In this document: positions 51,607 to 60,055 of the stretch, one piece after another
Layout of the letters: each line of letters opens with the position of its first letter
How positions within the stretch are numbered: position 1 is the stretch's first letter
NCBI RefSeq assembly: GCF_000233955.1
Contig: NZ_JH376642.1
Span: 1-64,000 of the forward strand
Origin: Paraprevotella clara YIT 11840
Lineage (GTDB): Bacteria > Bacteroidota > Bacteroidia > Bacteroidales > Bacteroidaceae
DNA: 64,000 bases
Reading direction: 5' to 3'
Program-made: the position numbers and the translations under genes
Notes under the pieces: model-generated
Databases searched by the model: none
What the model saw: the letters and a program-made list of their open reading frames with translations, nothing else
What the model was told of the DNA's origin: nothing

Positions 51607-51775
51607 TGATAAAGAACATTAGATTTTTATGGTTAATTAATACAAGATTGATTTGGGGGTATGTGATTTGCGAAAACCGCATATCTCGGTTTTTAATGTT
51701 TTTAGACGTGGGGCCATGTCTTGTGAAAAACGTGGCACTGTTTAGTTTTCATAACTATTAAAATTAGGTTATATG
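51607..51775 (+). other. Gene-free leader/trailer region with possible RNA structure
   Basis: Between eda and the metal ATPase (306 bp in all) no ORF is supported. Two small inverted repeats precede the terminator at 51776: AAAACCG/CGGTTTT (51673-51679 with 51687-51693) and GACGTG/CATGTC (51705-51710 with 51715-51720). Three hairpins in a row ending in a strong terminator could be a small RNA, the 3' trailer of eda, or an attenuating leader of the ATPase gene. I know no riboswitch class that matches. Confidence 0.3.
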
Positions 51776-51808
51776 GATGCGGCTTTGTGAAAAGCTGCAT
51801 CTTTTTTT
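51776..51808 (+). terminator. Rho-independent terminator between eda and the metal ATPase gene
   Basis: 11-bp stem with one G-U pair (51776-51786 with 51791-51801), GTGA loop, then TTTTTTT. Confidence 0.88.
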
Positions 51809-51912
51809 GCATACACGGGAAATGCACTGTCCCATTAGCGGAAAGGTCTTTGCAACCAAGTTGCACGGAAATCCGGATAACTTTGCCATAGAAATCATAA
51901 AAAAGCCATATA

Positions 51913-53853
51913 ATGAAAACAAAAGCACATACTTGCGGGTGCGGTCATGGCACCTGCCACACGGAAAACAATCGGAAAACCAGCCTCCGTCTATGGTTTT
52001 CTTTCGCGGTTTTAATCAGTGGTATCGCATGTCAAAGCTTGGACACAGCCTTTTTCCGCCCTTCATGGGTACGGTTGTGCTGGTTCTTCGTGGGATGGTT
52101 ATCCGTAGCGATCCCCATCATGAAAGAGGCGTGGGAAACCATTCGCCACAAGGACTTCTTCAATGAATTTACGCTGATGCTGTTAGCCTCGCTCGGCGCG
52201 TTCTATATCGGAGAATATCCGGAAGCCGTAGCGGTCATGCTCTTTTATGCCGTGGGAGAGATGTTTCAGGATCGTGCTGTGGACAAAGCCCGGAGTCATA
52301 TCAAGTCATTGTTGGACGTGCGGCCGCAGACTGCCACCGTGCGGCGCGACGGGCGATGGCAGACGGTGGCACCGGAAACTGTGGGTGTCGGCGAGGAGAT
52401 TGAAGTCAAGACCGGTGAACGCGTGCCCTTGGACGGCGTGCTGTTGGAGCCTGAAACAGCTTTCAATACTGCGGCATTGACCGGCGAAAGCGTGCCGCGC
52501 ATGATCGGACAGAACGAAGAAGTACTGGCTGGTATGATACCGACCGAACGGGTCGTCAGATTGCGTACCGTACGCGGATATACCGACAGTGCCCTGTCGC
52601 GCATCCTCGATATGGTACAGAATGCGGCTTCACGTAAAGCACCCACCGAACAGTTTATCCGCCGGTTTGCCCGTATCTACACTCCGGCAGTCACGATGCT
52701 TGCCCTGCTGTTGGTCGTGTTGCCTTGGCTGTATGCCTCATGGAATCCTGGTTTCATCTACGATTTTCAGGCATGGCTCTACCGGGCGTTGGTCTTTCTC
52801 GTCATTTCCTGCCCCTGTGCATTGGTGGTCAGCATACCGCTGGGCTATTTCGGCGGAATCGGGGCAGCCTCACGCCGGGGCATCCTGTTCAAAGGCAGTA
52901 ACTATCTGGATGCCATTACCCATATAGATGCCGTAGTATTCGATAAGACCGGCACACTGACCCGTGGCGTCTTCCGGGTGCAGGAAGTACATCCCTCCGG
53001 CGGACTCACAGCCGACGAACTGGTGGCCTGGACCGCAGCGGCAGAATCCGGAAGCAATCATCCCATAGCCCGTGCCATCGGTGAATATGCCGAACAACAG
53101 GCCATTATGCTTCCTGCGGTAAGAAGTACGGAAGAACGAGCCGGATTAGGTCTGCGCGCCATGACCGACCGAGGCGAACTTTTAGTCGGGAAAGCGGCCT
53201 TATTGGCTCAAAACCAAGTGGCTTATCCCGAAGACATTCTTCAAATTCCCGATACGATTGTGGTTGTGGCTCTCGACGGACGCTATGCCGGCTACCTGCT
53301 GTTGGCTGACGAACCGAAACCCGATGCTTCCCGTGCCGTGACGGCTCTCCACGCTCTGGGTATCCGCAACCTCTGCATTTTATCCGGAGACAAGTCGGCA
53401 TTGGTGGGCAAATTGGCCGGACAATTAGGGATTTCCCGTTATTTCGGCGACCTGATGCCGGAGGACAAAGTGCGGCATATCGAAGAATTTCAAACGAAAG
53501 AACACGCACGTGTGGCTTTCGTCGGCGACGGACTGAACGATGCACCCGTATTGGCAGCCAGCAGGGTAGGCATTGCGATGGGCGGATTGGGAAGTGATGT
53601 GGCCATCGAGGCGGCCGACATCATCTTGCAAACCGACCAACCGTCGAAGATAGCCGAAGCCATTCGCATAGGTCGCCGCACACGGGCCGTCGTGTGGCAG
53701 AACATTATCGGTGCCCTCGGAGTGAAACTGCTCGTACTGGCATTGGGGGCTTCAGGTGCGGCCACCTTGTGGGAAGCCGTCTTTGCCGACGTGGGAGTGG
53801 CTTTGTTGGCTATTCTGAATGCAGTCCGGCTATTGAGTAATAAAAAAGATTAA
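51913..53853 (+). CDS. Heavy-metal P1B-type ATPase (Zn/Cd/Pb-type), without HMA domain
   Basis: 646-aa inner-membrane pump that exports a divalent transition metal. Seen: membrane segments around residues 28-65 and 85-130, TGES in the actuator domain, the ion-binding CPC motif in ISCPCALVVSIPLG, the phosphorylation motif DKTGTLT, SNHPIA (HP motif), and GDGLNDAPVLAASRVGIAMG. CPC together with a C-terminal Lys/Asp region argues for the Zn/Cd (ZntA/CadA) group over Cu. The N-terminal HMA domain is missing; in its place is a short Cys/His cluster, CGCGHGTCH, at residues 8-16. The downstream Fur-family gene suggests metal-responsive control. Confidence 0.93.
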   Translation: MKTKAHTCGCGHGTCHTENNRKTSLRLWFSFAVLISGIACQSLDTAFFRPSWVRLCWFFVGWLSVAIPIMKEAWETIRHKDFFNEFTLMLLASLGAFYIGEYPEAVAVMLFYAVGEMFQDRAVDKARSHIKSLLDVRPQTATVRRDGRWQTVAPETVGVGEEIEVKTGERVPLDGVLLEPETAFNTAALTGESVPRMIGQNEEVLAGMIPTERVVRLRTVRGYTDSALSRILDMVQNAASRKAPTEQFIRRFARIYTPAVTMLALLLVVLPWLYASWNPGFIYDFQAWLYRALVFLVISCPCALVVSIPLGYFGGIGAASRRGILFKGSNYLDAITHIDAVVFDKTGTLTRGVFRVQEVHPSGGLTADELVAWTAAAESGSNHPIARAIGEYAEQQAIMLPAVRSTEERAGLGLRAMTDRGELLVGKAALLAQNQVAYPEDILQIPDTIVVVALDGRYAGYLLLADEPKPDASRAVTALHALGIRNLCILSGDKSALVGKLAGQLGISRYFGDLMPEDKVRHIEEFQTKEHARVAFVGDGLNDAPVLAASRVGIAMGGLGSDVAIEAADIILQTDQPSKIAEAIRIGRRTRAVVWQNIIGALGVKLLVLALGASGAATLWEAVFADVGVALLAILNAVRLLSNKKD

Positions 53854-53864
53854 ACCATTGTTAT

Positions 53865-53899
53865 ACTATGGGATAAAGCACGTACCTTTATCCCATAGT
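53865..53899. promoter_or_regulatory. Perfect 14-bp inverted repeat between the metal ATPase and the Fur-family regulator
   Basis: ACTATGGGATAAAG (53865-53878) and its exact reverse complement (53886-53899) flank a 7-bp spacer. No T-run follows, so it is not a usual terminator. Its place 22 bp before the regulator's ATG fits an operator for autoregulation or an mRNA hairpin. A good Shine-Dalgarno (TTGGAGG, 53904-53910) follows. Confidence 0.55.
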
Positions 53900-53920
53900 T
53901 ATATTGGAGGCATATACATT

Positions 53921-54352
53921 ATGGAAGAAGACATCTATCTGCATAAACTGAATTTACGGAACGTGAAACCCACAGCCATCCGTCTGTTGATTCTCCGTAC
54001 GATGATGGAGATGAACCGTGCCGTGTCGCAACCCGATTTGGAAGAAAAACTGCAAACCGTGGATAAGTCCACCATATTCCGCACCATCTCGCTGTTTTTG
54101 GACCGCCACCTGATTCATGCCATCGACGACGGCTCGGGCGCACTGAAATATGCGGTATGCAGCGACGATTGCACTTGTTCGGTGAGCGACCAGCACGTAC
54201 ATTTCTATTGCGAAGGATGCCATCGCGCTTTCTGCTTCCGGAGCCAGGCGGTTCCGGTGGTGCAAGCACCGGAAGGATTTGTCCTGTACGGAGTGAATTA
54301 TGTACTTAAGGGACTGTGCCCGGCATGTGCGGCCCGACCGGATAAGGACTGA
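53921..54352 (+). CDS. Fur-family metal-responsive regulator (Zur-like), Cys-rich
   Basis: 143 aa from the ATG at 53921; upstream TTG codons are rejected because they lie in the inverted repeat. Seen: the Fur winged helix (LNLRNVKPTAIRLLILRTMME, then TVDKSTIFRTISLFLDRHLIH; in parts), a Cys-rich insert CSDDCTC, QHVHFYCEGCHRAFCF with the His/Cys metal site and first CxxC, and the C-terminal CPAC completing a structural zinc site. It differs clearly from the Cys-poor paralogue at 27595. Location directly after the P-type ATPase gene suggests it controls metal export; a zinc or cadmium sensor is the best guess. Confidence 0.86.
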   Translation: MEEDIYLHKLNLRNVKPTAIRLLILRTMMEMNRAVSQPDLEEKLQTVDKSTIFRTISLFLDRHLIHAIDDGSGALKYAVCSDDCTCSVSDQHVHFYCEGCHRAFCFRSQAVPVVQAPEGFVLYGVNYVLKGLCPACAARPDKD

Positions 54353-54870
54353 CAAAATGGCAGTTTTTCACCTTGTTTCGCCTGTATTTTTATGGTCAAA
54401 CAGGAGGAAAATACACCTGCTTCTTTCACGTATTTAAACATTCTCATGTATTCTCGCAGGTGTTTTAAGCATTCGTAACATTCAATCGGCTGCAAACGAT
54501 TTTTTATTCGACTGAAAGCGAAAAATCATTTGCCGCACAATTTTCCGCATTCATGCGTTTACCGTCGGGAAAATGCCATGAAAGCGGTTTGTCAACCGGC
54601 TTCGGATGGCCTTTTTTTGTTTTTCCGGCCGTTTTTCCGTCCCAAAATCCGAAATCAAAATGTTGCTTCATTTTCCGGCTTGCCCGCAGGTTTTTCTTGA
54701 TAAGGTCAGACACAGGATGTTTTTGTTTTCACAAAGATGGAAATACAAACAAAATCCCGTCATTTTAATAAAAAACGGAAGCACGAGAATCGTTTGAAAT
54801 CCAAAGGACTCCAAACGGGATGCAAATACGCGATTCTTGCCCGTAAAGGACTGACATTTTGTCAGTAGCC
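54353..54870. other. Large gene-free region between the Fur-family gene and a convergent helical-repeat gene
   Basis: 518 bp with no supported gene; frames of 60-71 codons on both strands lack family features and starts. It contains a 22-bp-unit repeat (about 54488-54545) and is bounded by two copies of AAGGACTGACA (54344-54354 and 54847-54857), each beginning a near-palindrome CTGACA-N3-TGnCAG (54349-54363 and 54851-54865). The second copy would serve as a hairpin just before the end of the minus-strand gene. Confidence 0.45.
54488..54545. repeat. Third copy of the dispersed 22-bp-unit repeat
   Basis: GGCTGCAAACGATTTTTTATT followed by GAAAAATCATTTGCCGCA: one unit direct and one inverted, matching 40383-40460 with several changes. 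It is the most degenerate of the three copies. Confidence 0.5.
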
Positions 54871-55425
54871 TTATCCGCGCTTTTGGGAAGCAATACCAGC
54901 CATGACACGGCAGCGCACGCTGCGCAATGAGGGCGGAAGAAGGTCCGGTTCCATGATTTCGAGATTCAACTTCAATTCTTCCAACAACTCAGGATGGGTG
55001 CGGCATAGTTTATAGGCCAGTTTCATACAAAGCGCACGGACGCTATGGGGATATCGGGAAGAAGACATCCCGGCAAGGCAATAGTCCAGGAAATCCGTGC
55101 GGAACGGGTGGGGGAGCGTTGAACGGCTGATGAGCGTGAGCAACAGGCGGCGGAGCGTTTCGCTCCGGGTATTCATGACGCGTTCCATCCACGTGTCTAC
55201 GTAGTGTGACGGGAGGCTTGGCAAAACATCGGCATCCGCATACGTGAAAACCCAGGCGGCATTTTCCGCCATGCGGCTGTCGCCGTCCGTCATGATATGG
55301 TGCAACGTGTCGCGGAACATTCCATCGTGCGCCAAGCGTTTCCCCCAGGCACGGACTTCACGCATAGGAAGGCGGCCGGACAGCATGTCCTGCCATTCGG
55401 AAGCGGATGAAGCCGGGCTTACCAT
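54871..55425 (-). CDS. Helical-repeat protein of unknown function
   Basis: 184 aa from the ATG at 55425, which overlaps the stop of the Nudix gene by 7 bp; an earlier in-frame ATG at 55452 would lie deep inside that gene. The sequence is a series of amphipathic helices (LLLTLISRSTLP, FLDYCLAGMSS, ALCMKLAYKLCRTHPELLEELKLNLEIME) like HEAT or armadillo-type repeats; no catalytic motif, signal peptide or membrane segment. Similar proteins occur in Bacteroidales but I know of no characterised one. Translational coupling suggests a link to the Nudix hydrolase. Confidence 0.7.
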   Translation of the reverse strand: MVSPASSASEWQDMLSGRLPMREVRAWGKRLAHDGMFRDTLHHIMTDGDSRMAENAAWVFTYADADVLPSLPSHYVDTWMERVMNTRSETLRRLLLTLISRSTLPHPFRTDFLDYCLAGMSSSRYPHSVRALCMKLAYKLCRTHPELLEELKLNLEIMEPDLLPPSLRSVRCRVMAGIASQKRG

Positions 55426-55976
55426 AAATGATGCTCCGCAAAATAACGCCATAGCGGTGCGAGCATCAACGCCTGCTTGATTTCGTTGTGCAGCAAGAGG
55501 CTACGTACCTCGTCCACAGTCAGGAAATGCACGCTGATGTCCTCGGTGGCTTCCTGATGAGGAGCCGACACGCGTTTCACGCCGCGTGCCACAAAACAAT
55601 GGCATTGGTTGTTCACGGAAGACGTATTGGGCGAAATGGTCATCAAGTGCGTCCATTCCCCGCCGCCGAATCCCGTCTCTTCGTGCAGTTCCCTTTGGGC
55701 GGACTCCAACGGCGTTTCCCCTTCTTCGCACGCCCCGGCGCATATCTCATAACCGGTCCACCGCAAACCGTGGCGGTATTGCCTCTCCATGATAAATTTT
55801 CCATCTTCGGTCAGGGCTATCACATTGACCCAATCCGGATACTCCAACACGTAATATTCATTGTTTTCCACGCCGTTTGGAAGTCTCACCCAGTCACGCC
55901 GCGCCGTCAGCCAAGGGCGGCGGATGAGATATTCGCTTTCCAAAACAGTCCATTGCTTGTCTTTGTCGTCCGTCAT
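55419..55976 (-). CDS. Nudix hydrolase, ADP-ribose pyrophosphatase-like
   Basis: 185 aa. Seen: an N-terminal ADPRase-like strand set (EYLIRRPWLTARRDWVRLPNG), QYRHGLRWTGYEICAGACEEGE leading into the Nudix box G(x5)E(x7)REL-x-EE-x-G at about residues 93-116, and the downstream PNTSSVNNQCHCFVA. The family splits ADP-ribose or related nucleoside-diphosphate sugars into AMP and sugar phosphate. Exact substrate unproven. Confidence 0.88.
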   Translation of the reverse strand: MTDDKDKQWTVLESEYLIRRPWLTARRDWVRLPNGVENNEYYVLEYPDWVNVIALTEDGKFIMERQYRHGLRWTGYEICAGACEEGETPLESAQRELHEETGFGGGEWTHLMTISPNTSSVNNQCHCFVARGVKRVSAPHQEATEDISVHFLTVDEVRSLLLHNEIKQALMLAPLWRYFAEHHLW

Positions 55977-55994
55977 ATCAAGTTATTTACTACG

Positions 55995-56002
55995 CAAAGG
56001 TA
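55995..56002 (-). promoter_or_regulatory. -7 promoter element of the Nudix gene
   Basis: Minus strand TACCTTTG matches TAnnTTTG, 19 bp before the ATG at 55976. Confidence 0.5.
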
Positions 56003-56012
56003 AGTCTTTTCC

Positions 56013-56052
56013 TGAAAGAAAAGCTTCCGGAAGGCGAAAATCTTCCGGAAGC
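56013..56052 (-). terminator. Terminator of the L-galactose operon
   Basis: Perfect 11-bp stem (56023-56033 with 56042-56052), 8-nt loop; on the minus strand it is followed by TTTTCTTTC and lies 11 bp after the altronate dehydratase stop codon. Confidence 0.82.
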
Positions 56053-56063
56053 ATGATTCCGGC

Positions 56064-57551
56064 TTACAGGGTAACGCCGGATTTGAAAATAGCGATTTCG
56101 TGGTAGCCGTTCTCTTCATTCAACGTCTGCCGCCCGCTGGCCACATCGAGGACGAAAGACGTGAAGCGTTCTAATACGGTCGGCATAGGTTCCCCTTCCA
56201 GTAACGTGCCGGCATTGAAATCTATCCAATTGGATTTTTTCCCGGCCAATCCGGTGTGGGACGAAATCTTCACCGTGGGCACAAACGTGCCGAAAGGCGT
56301 GCCGCGTCCGGTCGTGAACAGCACGATATGGCATCCGGAGGCCGCCAAAGCGGTACTGGCCACAAGGTCGTTGCCGGGAGCACTCAGCAAATTCAGTCCC
56401 GGAGAAGACAAGGTCTCTCCATATTCCAACACATCGCACACGGCAGTCGTTCCGGATTTCTGTGTGCATCCCAATGACTTTTCTTCCAAGGTGGAAATCC
56501 CTCCGGCCTTGTTTCCCGGCGAGGGGTTCTCGAAGACCGGTTGCCCATGGCTGATGAAATAGTTTTTGAAATCATTGATGAGCGAAACGGTCTTTCGGAA
56601 AACCGTCTCATCCTTGCAACGGGCCATCAAAAGCGTTTCGGCACCGAACATTTCAGGGACCTCGGTAAGCACCGTGGTGCCCCCTTGGGCCACAAGATAG
56701 TCTGAGAAACATCCTAAAAGCGGATTAGCCGTAATGCCGGAAAAACCGTCGGAACCTCCGCATTTGAGTCCCACTCTCAGTTTCCTCATCGGTACTTCTG
56801 TCCGGCGGTCCTCCACCATCCGGGCATATAAATCCCGGAGAATCTTCATCCCGCTCTCCATCTCATCCTCCTCGTGCTGGCAGACCATAAAGCGTATGCG
56901 TTCCGTGTCATAATCTCCAAGTAAGGCACGGAATGCGTCGGGCTGGTTGTTTTCGCATCCCAGACCGATTATCAACACGCCGCCGGCATTGGGATGGAGC
57001 GCCATGTCGCGCAGGATCCGGCGCGTATGCTCATGGTCGTCTCCTAATTGCGAACACCCGTAATTATGCGTGTAAGCCCTGATGCCGTCTATTCCTTCGG
57101 CACGGGTTTCCTTTTCGAGCATCCGCGCCAAACGTTCGGCCACGCCGTTGACGCATCCCACGGTGGGGATAATCCATAATTCATTGCGGATGCCCACTTC
57201 GCCGTTCCGGCGTGCATAACCCGAGAAGGTCCGCAGGCGGTCGGGCGGAGGACATGGGACGGGTACGGGCTGGTACCGGTAATCCGATATCCCCTTCAGG
57301 TTGGTACGCAACATCCGCTCGTTCACCCACCGGCCCGGCTCTATCGTTTCCGTGGCATGCCCGATGGGGCTGCCATACTTGATAACGTCCTGTCCGGCGG
57401 CAATATGGGCGAGCGAGACTTTATGACCGGCCGGAACCTGCTCCCTCACCTTGACGGCCGTACTCCCGCAGGTGATGCTTTCTCCTTCTTCCAACGGTTG
57501 CAAAGCCACGGCCACATTGTCCGCCGGATGAATGACAATATATTTCAGCAT
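56064..57551 (-). CDS. uxaA: D-altronate dehydratase
   Basis: Removes water from D-altronate to give 2-keto-3-deoxy-D-gluconate. 495 aa, full length. Seen: an N-terminal SAF-like domain (residues 1-75, with GHKVSLAHIAAGQDVIKYG), then GYARRNGEVGIRNELWIIPTVGCVN, YGCSQLGDDHEHTRRIL, GLKCGGSDGFSGITANPLLG and SHQP-like HGQPVFENPSPGNK; long motifs here are given in parts. These are the iron-binding UxaA signature regions. Last gene of the five-gene operon, 9 bp after the reductase gene. Galactarate dehydratase GarD is related but the operon context favours altronate. Confidence 0.93.
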   Translation of the reverse strand: MLKYIVIHPADNVAVALQPLEEGESITCGSTAVKVREQVPAGHKVSLAHIAAGQDVIKYGSPIGHATETIEPGRWVNERMLRTNLKGISDYRYQPVPVPCPPPDRLRTFSGYARRNGEVGIRNELWIIPTVGCVNGVAERLARMLEKETRAEGIDGIRAYTHNYGCSQLGDDHEHTRRILRDMALHPNAGGVLIIGLGCENNQPDAFRALLGDYDTERIRFMVCQHEEDEMESGMKILRDLYARMVEDRRTEVPMRKLRVGLKCGGSDGFSGITANPLLGCFSDYLVAQGGTTVLTEVPEMFGAETLLMARCKDETVFRKTVSLINDFKNYFISHGQPVFENPSPGNKAGGISTLEEKSLGCTQKSGTTAVCDVLEYGETLSSPGLNLLSAPGNDLVASTALAASGCHIVLFTTGRGTPFGTFVPTVKISSHTGLAGKKSNWIDFNAGTLLEGEPMPTVLERFTSFVLDVASGRQTLNEENGYHEIAIFKSGVTL

Positions 57552-57560
57552 AAAGAAATT

Positions 57561-59006
57561 CTATGAATCCAACGTATGTTTCAGCGCACCCCGCATGCCC
57601 TGCAAGCGGATGTCTTTCAGGTAGCATGCCAAGCGTCCGGCCAATCCGGGTATCCGGTTCAAATCTTCACCCCACCAGTCCGTACGCTCCAACACGCCTG
57701 AGGCCACCTTTTGCTCGTCGCCCTCCTGCCACAAGCGGGCCACGTGTTCCATGATGTCGGGAGAGTCGGACAGGACAATCGGAGTGCCATCCTCACGGTG
57801 GCCGCCTTTATAATAGGTAATCAGGGCTGCCAGGCCGAACACAATCCCGGACGGGAGCGTGCCTTTGCGACGGAGGTATTCTTTCAGTCCCGGCAAATCC
57901 CGTGTGGCGAACTTGGGGAAGGCGTTCAGCATGATGGACGTGACCTGATGGTCTACAAACGGGTTGGTGAACCGTTCCATCACGCTGTCGGCAAACGTCC
58001 GGAGTTCTTCCCGTGGCAAGTCTATCGTTTCGATGAGTTCGTCGAACATCACTTTGCGGATATACCGCCCCACGTCCGGATCCTGACAGGCCTCACGCAC
58101 GATGTCTACGCCGGAAAGATAGGCCACGGGGGAGAGTAGCGTATGCGGCCCGTTCAGCAAAGTCACCTTTCTCCGGTGGTAAGGCTCTTCATCGGGCACA
58201 AAGCGCACGTTCAGGCCGCATTCTGCAGCCGGGAACTCCTGCGCCACGCTTTCCGGTGCTTCGATGACCCAAAGGTGGAATGCTTCGCCCTGCACGACGA
58301 GCTGGTCTTTGTATTGCAGTTTCTCCTGAATCTCTTCAATGTGCTTGCGGGGAAAGCCCGGCACGATACGGTCCACCAACGTGGCATACACGCCGCATGC
58401 CTCTTCGAACCATGTCGCGAAATCCTCGCCGAGCTGCCAGAGGTCGATGTATTGCCGGATGATTCTTTTCAGATGATGCCCGTTCTGGAAAATCAATTCG
58501 CAGGGAAAAATAATCAGTCCCTTGCTTTTGTCGCCATGGAAATGACGGAAACGATGGTAGAGCAGTTGCGTCAGTTTCCCGGGGTAGGAGGCTGCCGGAC
58601 GGTCGTCGAGCCTGCAAGCCGGATCGAATGCGATGCCGGCCTCGGTCGTATTGGAAACGACAAAACGAATTTCCGGCTGTTCGGCCAGTTTCATATACTC
58701 GTCAAAATGGCTGTAAGGGTTAAGCGCACGACTGATGACATCTATCAGGCGGTATGTGTTTACCACCTGTCCGTTTTCAAGCCCTTGCAGATTGACATGG
58801 TAAAGGCCGTCCTGCCGGTTGAGCACATCCACCATGCCTTTTTCGATAGGCTGTACCACGACCACACTGCCGTTGAAGTCGCTACGCTCATTCATACTCG
58901 ATATAATCCAATCCACGAAGGCGCGCAGGAAATTGCCTTCGCCAAACTGTATGATTCTCTCCGGTCTCACTGTCTTAGGAGCCGTCTTACTATTCAATTC
59001 ACGCAT
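57561..59006 (-). CDS. uxaB: Tagaturonate reductase (altronate oxidoreductase)
   Basis: NADH-dependent reduction of D-tagaturonate to D-altronate. 481 aa, member of the long-chain mannitol dehydrogenase family. Seen: RIIQFGEGNFLRAFVDWI (nucleotide-binding N-terminus), SNTTEAGIAFDP, LIIFPCELI.NG-type FPCELIFQNGHHLK, and the catalytic K/N/H region LLNGPHTLLSPVAYL. The FP-C-E and NGPH motifs place it with UxaB rather than UxuB (fructuronate reductase, 'mannonate oxidoreductase'). Start at the ATG 59006, 32 bp after the upstream dehydrogenase gene. Confidence 0.92.
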   Translation of the reverse strand: MRELNSKTAPKTVRPERIIQFGEGNFLRAFVDWIISSMNERSDFNGSVVVVQPIEKGMVDVLNRQDGLYHVNLQGLENGQVVNTYRLIDVISRALNPYSHFDEYMKLAEQPEIRFVVSNTTEAGIAFDPACRLDDRPAASYPGKLTQLLYHRFRHFHGDKSKGLIIFPCELIFQNGHHLKRIIRQYIDLWQLGEDFATWFEEACGVYATLVDRIVPGFPRKHIEEIQEKLQYKDQLVVQGEAFHLWVIEAPESVAQEFPAAECGLNVRFVPDEEPYHRRKVTLLNGPHTLLSPVAYLSGVDIVREACQDPDVGRYIRKVMFDELIETIDLPREELRTFADSVMERFTNPFVDHQVTSIMLNAFPKFATRDLPGLKEYLRRKGTLPSGIVFGLAALITYYKGGHREDGTPIVLSDSPDIMEHVARLWQEGDEQKVASGVLERTDWWGEDLNRIPGLAGRLACYLKDIRLQGMRGALKHTLDS

Positions 59007-59038
59007 GGATACATTGATTTAATTGACCTGTATTTGTT

Positions 59039-60055
59039 TTAAAACTTCACCAAGATACGGAAAACCTTAGCCGGATCATCCGCCCACCGTTGCAACATTT
59101 CCCCGGCTTGCTCAAGGGAGGCTTCATAGGTAACGAGCTTGTCCGTCGGACAGTGCCCCTGTTGCAAATAACGGACCACGGCACGAAAATCTTCCGGTAA
59201 TGCGTTTCTCGAACCGCGTATATCCAACTCCTTCTGTACGAACAACTTCGTCTGGAAAGAGACATCGCTTTTGGCATATCCGATATACACCACACGTCCG
59301 GTAAAGGCTACTTCCTGAACGGCCATGACGTATGTGGGTGCACTGCCCACCGCTTCAATCACCACGTCCGGGCCTAAGCCTCCGGTGTATTCCATCAGCC
59401 GGGCATGTACATCCTCTGTTTTAGAATTGAGAAGGCAGGTTGCCCCCAACGAACGTGCCACCTCAAGTTTTTCATCATCCAAATCCACGGCAATCACCTT
59501 TGCCCCTCTTAGGGCGGCACGGACAATAGCCCCGAGGCCGATCATGCCGCAGCCGATGACCATGACCGTGTCTATGTCCGTCACTTGGGCGCGCGACACG
59601 GCATGGAAGCCCACGCTCATGGGTTCCACCAAAGCACAGTCGCGGACGGAAAGTCCGTCGGCCGTCACCACCTTCTGCCAGGGCACGGCTACGAATTCCG
59701 TCATGGTGCCGTCCCGCTGTACGCCAAAAGTCTCGTTATGTTCACAAGCATTGACACGTCCGTTCCGGCAGGCGGCGCACTTGCCGCAATTCGTGTAAGG
59801 ATTGACGGTGACATGCTGTTCCGGACGCAGAAAGTCGGGGACATCCGTACCCACAGCCTCTATCGTAGCACCCACTTCGTGGCCGGGGATGACAGGCATC
59901 CGTACCATCGGATTCCGTCCCAAGTAGGTATTGAGATCGGAACCGCAGAAACCCACGTAACGGATACGTAACAACACTTCGCCCGCCCGGCAGGCAGGCG
60001 CATCTATTTCTTTTAAAGCCGTATGAAGCGGCGATATAATCTGAAATGCTTTCAT
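59039..60055 (-). CDS. Zinc-dependent alcohol dehydrogenase, probable L-galactonate 5-dehydrogenase
   Basis: 338-aa medium-chain dehydrogenase. Seen: catalytic zinc ligands Cys37 and His59-Glu60 (GFCGSD, PGHE), the structural zinc loop Cys90, Cys93, Cys96, Cys104, and the NAD motif VIGCGMIGLGAIV. The product of this step, D-tagaturonate, is the substrate of the next gene, and the substrate, L-galactonate, would be made by the lactonase whose gene overlaps it by 4 bp. In Bacteroides vulgatus an enzyme of this type in the same setting does this reaction; E. coli LgoD is a further relative. The assignment is by family and context. Confidence 0.82.
   Translation of the reverse strand: MKAFQIISPLHTALKEIDAPACRAGEVLLRIRYVGFCGSDLNTYLGRNPMVRMPVIPGHEVGATIEAVGTDVPDFLRPEQHVTVNPYTNCGKCAACRNGRVNACEHNETFGVQRDGTMTEFVAVPWQKVVTADGLSVRDCALVEPMSVGFHAVSRAQVTDIDTVMVIGCGMIGLGAIVRAALRGAKVIAVDLDDEKLEVARSLGATCLLNSKTEDVHARLMEYTGGLGPDVVIEAVGSAPTYVMAVQEVAFTGRVVYIGYAKSDVSFQTKLFVQKELDIRGSRNALPEDFRAVVRYLQQGHCPTDKLVTYEASLEQAGEMLQRWADDPAKVFRILVKF

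Noticed and set aside
54553-54768. 71-codon frame (and an antisense partner) after the Fur-family gene
   Set aside because: Low-complexity Phe/Pro-rich or Lys-rich products from AT-rich repeat DNA; no start signal.
58143-59042. 299-codon open frame on the plus strand
   Set aside because: Antisense to uxaB, which is recognised by sequence; no protein family match by eye.
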